Assembly: GCF_000276665.1 (NCBI RefSeq) | Contig: NW_004955484.1 | Span: 5,334,758-5,398,757, forward strand | Reading direction: 5' to 3' | DNA: 64,000 nucleotides | Source of the DNA: Chinchilla lanigera | Taxonomy: Eukaryota > Chordata > Mammalia > Rodentia > Chinchillidae | Part shown: positions 58,276 through 64,000 of the stretch, in pieces | Layout of the letters: each line of letters begins with the position of its first letter | How positions within the stretch are numbered: the first letter of the stretch is position 1 | The notes under the pieces: generated by a model | Database searches by the model: none | What the model saw: only the letters and a program-made list of their open reading frames with translations | Told to the model about the DNA's origin: nothing | Program-made: the position numbers and the translations under genes

Positions 58276-60321
58276 TTAATCGATTAATTGTGTCAACTTG
58301 AGAAATTTAAAAGCTTAACTAAACTGACACAGTAATTCTATACCCTAGAGTGTAGAGTACCCACCCTGGGGCAGCTCCTCATCTGGATGGTATAGAAGGG
58401 AAAAGAAGAATAGGCTGGCTTCTGTTCTTTGGAGGAGCTCTAGTCTTCACCTTCAGTTTGGACATCATCTCCTGGCTTCTAGCAGACTCTTCAGCTTCTG
58501 CCTTAGATCCTTCAGCCTTCTGGCATAGACTCTTCTGCCTTCCATCACAGACCCATAAGCTTCCTGATATAGACTTGCATGTAACCCTGAAGTGAGGTCC
58601 AGACCTTGGACTGAAGCCTTCAGCCTCCAGTGTGCAGACATCCGCTTCACACTTCCTCATCCAACTCTGTCGCTGACCATCGTAAGCCAGTCTTGTAATT
58701 TCTTATATATTTGTATACCTCGGGTTATATGTTTCTCTGGCAAAACACTCATACAGACTTTGGTACTGAGAGTGGGGTCATTGATGTGATGTTGCCTGGT
58801 CATGTGGCTTAAGAACCTTGGGAATTAATTTGGAAAGATTTTGAGAGACTGGCCAAAAAGACAGCCCTTTTATGTTGGAGACTATATGGGAGACTCTGGT
58901 TAGAGTCTGGAAAATCAGAGTACTGACGGATGTGCTGCTGGTTCAGATGAGACTCAGGAGGCTTCTATTGAGAAGAACTGCATTGGCTGCTGGATCCCAG
59001 GTTGTGTATGTTGTGCTTTGTTAGCCAGTTGGTCTGCATTCTGCTTGTGTTTAGAGATATTGCCTGGGTCACAGAAAAATGTCAATACAATCTACTGTTG
59101 GGACAGTGGCATGTTTACTGTTGAGAGTTTTTGATCAGATCTATGTTCAAAATTAAGAGTGAGGAGCCAGCAGTGTGGTTTGAAGCATTTGGCCAGAGGA
59201 AAGGCTCCCGTGGAGCTGTGTATTGCAAGGATGACAGAGAAGAACGTGGTTATTGAGAAGGAACAAGGGAATGGAAAAATGAACTGAAGTCTTTCACCTG
59301 GAGGGAAGAGTGTTGAAATGCAGGAGATTCCTGTTTCTTAGTGTTGCCATGCCTGGTTGTTAAAAGTGAATGGGAAGCAAGGATTGTAATTCTAATAGCT
59401 CTTTTAATATGCTTTTAATGTAGTTTTTAGATATGTTTGTAATCAGGTTAATTAGTCAAAATATTTTGGTTTTAACCTTGACTTTCGATCACTCTTTGAA
59501 CATTTTGCTTTTGGTGTGGGAATGAGTGCAATAAAAATTTTATATATGTAATTGTTATATTAATGTAAATCTGAATAGACCAAGACACGTTAACCTTTCA
59601 CAAATCTGCCACTGGTGACTATGGTTTAAGGAAATATGTCTGGTTATCAAGTTGACCAGGGGTGGATTGTGGTGAATTAACTTGTTAATAATTAACTTGT
59701 AACACCCAGCTGAACTGAATTAGTGTGGTGCTAGGTGTAGAAGGCCTTCCTGAGGATTGTTGTCAACAGCATAAAAAAGAACTGGAGAGGAAAATGGTAT
59801 GCTGTTGATTCTCCTGGAGAAGTTTGTTGTGCTGGTTTTCCTGATATGAACTCGGTTGTTCTCATGGTCAGAGGAAAGTGGGTCCTCGCTGTCACTTAGG
59901 ATGGCTGTAGTTCTTTTCCAGGGGAGCTCTGATCCTTACTTTGAGCATTGTTTCCTGGCTCAGTGCAGATCCTTAAGCCTGCTGGCACAGACCCCTTCAT
60001 CCCACTGGCACAGATGTTCTAGCCTCCACCACTGATCTTTGGGCCTTCCCAGTGCAGATGAGGACTTGCATGAGACATTGTTGTGGACTCTAAGCCTCTA
60101 GTTGTACTCATAGAGAATATTGCCATGTGCTATAGATTTTCAGCTGGGCTCATGCTGGAGATTGCCATGGGATGCAGGCCCTCAGTTGGTTTTTTGGGTC
60201 TCTAGTGTTTGAAAAGATATCCTGTACTCTTGCATTTGACTCTTTGGGTGAATATTATAAAATAATCCTATTATTTGTGTCCTATATTAAATTTTTCCCT
60301 TGTAAACCCTGACTACCATGA
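58276..60321 (+). mobile_element. Second ERV-L-like provirus nested in the first
   Basis: The left LTR (about 58276-58755) starts near TTAATTGTGTCAACTTGA and ends ACACTCATACAGA; then a primer site and a short internal region (GGAATTAATTTGGAAAGATT); then a right LTR from about 59680 with the same word order (GGGAGCTCTGATCC / GGAGCTCTAGTCTT, CTTAAGCCTGCTGGCACAGA / CAGCCTTCTGGCATAGAC, GGACTTGCATGAG / AGACTTGCATGTAAC) and the end CCCTGACTACCATGA. A worn 5-bp duplication (GCTCT 58271-58275, AGTCT 60322-60326) brackets it. The outer protease sequence resumes at 60327. It has the same orientation as the host element. Confidence 0.65.
58761..58778 (+). promoter_or_regulatory. Primer-binding site of the nested provirus (tRNA-Leu type)
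   Basis: TGGTACTGAGAGTGGGGT follows ATACAGACTT. It shares the first six bases and AGTGG with the MaLR site at 46215, and the upstream ATACAGA context with the outer element. Confidence 0.65.
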
Positions 60322-61640
60322 AGTCTATGGAGGTCAGGTGATGAATGGAGTTTTAGCAAAGGACTGACTGCCTCACAGTGAGTCTAGTAGGTCCTTCAAT
60401 CCATTTTGAAGTTATTGCCTCAGTTCCAGAATACATAATTGAGATAGATATACTTAGTTCTTTGCAGAATCCTTACATTGGTTCCCTAACCTGTAGTGTG
60501 AGGGCTATTATTATTATTTTTTTTTATTTTAAAGATAAAAGGAGGGAAACATTAACAGACATACAACATTTTACAACATATCGCAAGCACAATACAGACA
60601 ATACAGAGTTACAAACAGAGTGGTAGGGAATTAACAATGGTGGTTGTATTACATATTGATATCTTCAAAGTGGCTTCTCATGAAAACAGATATAGACATG
60701 CAATACTGGTCAACCAAAGACTCAATGACAGTTTCTTTCAGCATAGAAATAGAAGACAGAAGAACAACTATGTTAACTATCCTGTATATACATGCATACA
60801 AAATTTCTTCTTCTTTCCCTTCTCTTTTCCCACATCCCAGAAGGAGGGCTATTATTTTTGAAAAGACCAAATAAAAGCCATTAGAGTTGCCTCTGCCTGG
60901 GAAAATAGTAAACCAAAAACAATTTTGCATCCTTCGAGAGATTGTAAAAATTAGTGCCACTATCAAGGACTTAATAGATGCAGAGATAGTGGTTTCCACT
61001 ACATCCTCATTTAATTTTCCTATTTGGCTCGTGCAGAAAATGAGTCTTGGAAAATGACCATGGATTGCTCCAGTTGTACCTGCTGTACCAGATATGGTTT
61101 CCTTGCTTGAGAAGATTAACTCATATCCTAACATATGGTGTGCAGCTATTGGTTTAGCAAATGAATTCTCCATACCTATCCATACGGCTCACCAGAAGCA
61201 ATTTGCTTTCAGCTGGCAATGGTAGCAATGCACCTCCACTGTTCTACCTCAGGGTTAAATTAACTCTTCAGCCCTGTGACACAGCTTAGTTCACAGGGTC
61301 ATCTTTTTCTTTTACAAGATATCATATTGGCCCATCACACTGATGGTATTATCCTGATGTAACCAATTGAGCAGTAGGTAAGAACCACTCTAGACTTGTT
61401 AGTAAAGCACTTGCATGTCAGAGGATGGGAAATAAATCCAACTAAAATCCAAAGTTCCTCCATCTCAGTGAAATTCTAGGAGATCAGTGGTGTGGGACAT
61501 GTAGAGATAATCCTTCTAAGTTGAATAAGTTGTTGCACCTGGTTCCCCCTACAACCAAAAAAGAGGCACAATGGCTAGTGGGTCTATTTGGCAACAACAA
61601 GGCAACACATTCCTCTTGTAGGTATTTTACTCTGACCCAC
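60322..61640 (+). pseudogene. ERV-L protease end and reverse transcriptase, broken
   Basis: After the nested element the outer frame resumes with a GGQVMNG-like protease flap region, then is cut by an L1 tail (60513-60843). From about 60860 RT-type sequence follows across several frames: PIWLVQKM near 61020, then a region ending in a VLPQG-like turn near 61245. At the catalytic site (61333-61347) the box that should read Y-x-D-D instead has H-T-D-G, so the second metal-binding aspartate is glycine. This is a dead polymerase. Confidence 0.7.
60513..60843 (-). mobile_element. 5'-truncated L1 tail with 13-bp target duplication
   Basis: About 330 bp of L1 3' UTR in antisense, very like 12885-13210 (GGGAAACATTAACAGACATA, CTATCCTGTATATACATGC). 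GAGGGCTATTATT stands at 60500-60512 and again at 60844-60856. Classic target-primed insertion into the ERV-L RT region. Confidence 0.92.
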
Positions 61641-62480
61641 TTACCTAGTGACTCAGAAAGCTGCTACTTTTGAATGGTGCTCAGAAGAAGCGATAGCTCT
61701 GCAACAGGTCCAGGCTGCTGTGCAGGCTACTCTACCATATGATTCATTAGATCCAGTGGTACTTGATGTTTCAGTGACAAACAGGGATGCTGTTTGTAGT
61801 CTCTGGCAGTCCCCTATGGGTGAATAACAGCATATGTCTTTATGGTTTTGGAGCAAGGCTCTGCCACTATCTGCAGACAACTACTGTCCCTTTGAAAAGC
61901 AGCTCCTGGCCTGATACTAGGCCTTAGTGGAAACTGACGCCAGGTTACCATACAATCTGAGCTGCCATTCATGATCTGGATACATCATCTGATCCACCAG
62001 GTCATAAAGTTGGACATGCATAGCAATAGCCCATCATTAGATGGATGGGGTATATATGTTATTGAGCCTGAGCAGATCCAGAGGGCATAAGTAAATTACA
62101 TGAAGAAGTTGCCCAAATGCCCATGGTTCCTACTGCTGCTATACTGTTTTCTTCCCCCCAGCATGCACCTATGGCCTCATGGGATATACTATATTATCAG
62201 TTGACAGAAGAGAAGACTACAGCCTGGTTTACAGATGGTTACACATGTAGTATAGGTACCACTGAAAAATGGACAATGACAGTTACAGTCCTTTCCTGGA
62301 GGACATGATGAAGGGAAATATTCACAGTGGGCAGAACTTCAGGCAGTGCACCTAGTCATACATTTTGCTTGGAAGAAAAAAATGGCTGGATATGTGATTA
62401 CGTACTGATTCATGGGCTGTCACCAGTGGTCTGACCAAATGGTCAGGGACTTGGAAGGAACACGATTGCAAAATTGGTTA
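61641..62480 (+). pseudogene. ERV-L RT connection and RNase H, broken
   Basis: Plus-strand readings such as EEAIALQQVQAAVQ (near 61687) and YDSLDPVVLDVSVTNRDAV (61738-61794) fit the RT connection and RNase H start. AWFTDGYT near 62222-62245 keeps the RNase H FTDG catalytic aspartate box. A histidine/tryptophan-rich end (SGTWK, 62446 onward) matches the domain end. Stops and frameshifts occur between the pieces. Confidence 0.75.
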
Positions 62481-62567
62481 CAAAGACATCTGGGGGTGAG
62501 GTATGTAGATCTCACTATATGGGAAAAGGATTTAAAGATATTTGTATTCCATCTAAATGCTCACCAA

Positions 62568-62722
62568 AGCCAGGCATGGTGGCACATATCTGTAATCCCA
62601 GCACTTGGGAGGCTGATGCAGGAGGATTGCCATGAGTTTGGGGCCAGCACAGGTTAGATAAGTGAGTTCAAGACCATCCTAAACTACAGAGCAAGAACCT
62701 GTCGCAAAAAACAAAAACAAAC
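62568..62722 (+). mobile_element. B1-type SINE
   Basis: GCCAGGCATGGTGGCACATA, TAATCCCAGCACTTGGGAGG, GAGTTCAAGACCATCCTAAA and CAAGAACCTGTCGC. A near-identical duplication TAAATGCTCACCA (62554-62566) / TAAATGTTCATCA (62723-62735) flanks it. Its insertion split the RNase H end from the integrase. Confidence 0.92.
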
Positions 62723-63510
62723 TAAATGTTCATCAGAAGGTGACCTCATTAGAAGAGGGTTTTAATAATCAAATGAATAGGATGACCTGCTTTGTAAATA
62801 GCAGCCAGCCTTTTTTTTTAGACACCCCTGTCATTGCTCAGTGGGTTCATCAAGAAAGTGGCCATGGTGGCATGAATGAAGACTATGCATGGGCTCAGCA
62901 ACATAGACTTCCACTCACCAAGTCTTATCTAGCTACAGCCACTGCTGAATGTCCAATTTGCCAGCAGCAAAAACCAACACTAAGTCCGTGATTTGGCACC
63001 ATTCCCTGAGGTGATCAGCCTGTGACCTGGTGCCACACTGACTATATTGGACCTCTTCCATCATGGAAAGGGCAGTACCTTGTCCTTAATGGCACAGACA
63101 TTTATTCCATGCATGAGTTGGACTTCTCCGCACATAATGCTTCTGCAAAATCTACCATCCTGGGGCTGGGGATTTAGCTCAGCAGCACAGTGCCTGCCTG
63201 GCAAGTGCAAGGTTGTGAATTTGATTCCTGATACTGAAAAACAAAACAAACAAATAAAAAACTACCATCCTTGGACTTACAGAAGAATGCCTTATCCACT
63301 ATTATGGTATTCCATACAGCATTGCTTCTGATCAAGGGATACATTTCATAGTCAAAGAGGTGAGGCGGTGTGTTCAGTAGTCTTACTATACATCTCACCA
63401 TCCAAAAGCAAATAGATTGATGGAAAGATGGCATGGCCTTTTGGAGGTGCAGGTATAGTGCCAGTTGGGTGGCAATACCTGGCAGGTCCAGGACAAGGTT
63501 CTTCAGAAGG
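62723..63510 (+). pseudogene. ERV-L integrase, broken
   Basis: The ORF at 62740-62991 carries an intact integrase zinc-binding HHCC: H37 and H42 (HQESGHGG) and C71/C74 (CPIC). The catalytic core follows, with its first aspartate in a DYIGPLP-type box near 63040. An ID (63162-63261) splits the core. The second aspartate lies in ASDQG (63330-63332) and the glutamate at 63423-63425, spaced 30 residues apart instead of the usual 35, with an in-frame stop between. Non-functional. The B1 at 63519 ends it. Confidence 0.8.
63162..63261 (+). mobile_element. Young ID-type SINE with 10-bp target duplication
   Basis: GGGGCTGGGGATTTAGCTCA, GTGCCTGCCTGGCAAGTGCA, GTTGTGAATTTGATTCCTG and an (AAAC)n tail. 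CTACCATCCT flanks it (63152-63161 and 63262-63271). It interrupts the integrase core. Confidence 0.94.
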
Positions 63511-63518
63511 CTATATAT

Positions 63519-63592
63519 GGCTGGGCATGGTGGTACATGCCTGTAATCCCAGCACTCAGGAGGTCAAGGCAGGAGGATTGCTGTGAGTCTGG
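63519..63592 (+). mobile_element. B1-type SINE, 3'-truncated
   Basis: GGCTGGGCATGGTGGTACAT, TAATCCCAGCACTCAGGAGG and GGCAGGAGGATTGCTGTGAG, then the SINE stops and the tandem repeat begins. No A-rich tail. The junction may be a recombination point. Confidence 0.85.
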
Positions 63593-63597
63593 GCTGT

Positions 63598-64000
63598 GCC
63601 TCCCTGACCACTGTGCAAGGCAGGCAAAGCCTCAGGCACCCTCTGGGGCCTCTGTGGCTACCCACCACACCCATAGTGTGTGGACCTGGGCTGTGCTGAA
63701 CCCCAGACATCTTCAGGAAGGCCAGTCAGTCACAGCTTTGCATTCCTGACCAGCGTGCAAGCGTGCAAGGCAAGCACCCTCTGGGGCCTAGAAGGCTCCC
63801 CACCACACCCATAGTGTGTCTTCTCGGGCTGGGCTGAACATCAGACACCTTTAGGAACATGGTGAACCACTCTGGTGTCTTACCCAGTAGGGTGTGAGGC
63901 ACGTGGATCCCTGGACAACTTCTGGGGCCTTGGAGGTCACTGCCAGAACAACTCATACCCCACTGGTAGCTCACTCTTGAACATACTTGAACAGACTCAG
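63598..64000. repeat. Tandem repeat of about 140 bp, at least two clear units
   Basis: CACCCTCTGGGGCCT occurs at 63637 and 63775 (offset 138) and CCTGACCA at 63603 and 63745 (offset 142). CCACCACACCCATAGTGTGT occurs in both units, followed by GGGCTG(T/G)GCTGAAC(C/A). A weaker third unit has CTTCTGGGGCCTTGG near 63917. GC-rich compared with the rest of the window. It may be the edge of a satellite or the body of an unknown composite repeat. Confidence 0.7.

Noticed and set aside
60649..61173. 174-codon minus-strand ORF
   Set aside because: It lies antisense to the ERV-L RT relic and passes through the L1 tail; no domain, so a shadow frame.
1..64000. A previously undescribed functional gene system
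   Set aside because: All recognisable coding segments are inactivated retroelement genes; nothing suggests cooperating intact genes.

Overview
This window is mammalian nuclear DNA, almost certainly from a rodent. It carries 7SL-derived B1-type SINEs together with tRNA-derived ID elements (A-box like TAGCTCAGCGG, B-box like GTTCGGTTCC), MaLR and ERV-L LTR elements, a betaretrovirus-like solo LTR and long L1 elements. The young ID consensus differs from the mouse/rat form as I know it, so a non-murid rodent (for example a castorimorph) is plausible; this species guess is an inference. I find no convincing host protein-coding gene, no bacterial-type gene and no structured RNA gene. Nearly all short ORFs are fragments of, or antisense to, transposable elements. 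One 75-codon minus-strand ORF (38655-38882) is kept as a weak exon candidate.

Layout: 1-4145 holds an old plus-strand L1 3' end, SINEs, two MIR relics and microsatellites. 4146-11440 is minus-strand L1: a 3' fragment, then a long copy (A) cut by a 319-bp ERVK-like solo LTR with a perfect 6-bp target duplication and by a B1, with a 52-bp minisatellite at its 5' end. 12871-15017 is more minus-strand L1. 15018-18650 is a decayed minus-strand class I-like provirus with two LTRs, a primer-binding site best matching elongator tRNA-Met, a gag-like start and a 141-base assembly gap. 18777-20440 is the 5' part of an older L1. 21805-23340 holds an MLT1 LTR and a CR1/L3-type LINE relic. 24738-31770 is a near full-length L1 (C). 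31771-45134 is the least repetitive part, with MaLR LTRs, SINEs, a plus-strand L1 3' end and two unique islands (36451-39306 and 39886-42240); the second contains two nuclear-receptor DR1-like motifs. 45135-54450 is a nest: an old L1, MaLR LTRs and internal region, and a near full-length L1 (D) inside that internal region. 54945-63510 is a decayed ERV-L-type provirus (LTR, tRNA-Leu-type primer site, gag-like, protease, RT, RNase H, integrase) that has received a second ERV-L-like provirus, an L1 tail, three IDs and three B1 elements. 63598-64000 is a GC-richer tandem repeat with a unit of about 140 bp running toward the window edge.

The interest lies in the order of insertions and in rearrangements inside elements, not in a working gene system. 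No element looks competent: coding regions carry many stops and frameshifts. Element names come from recognised motifs and remembered consensus patterns, so family-level calls are firmer than subfamily calls. Boundaries are approximate unless a target-site duplication is given.
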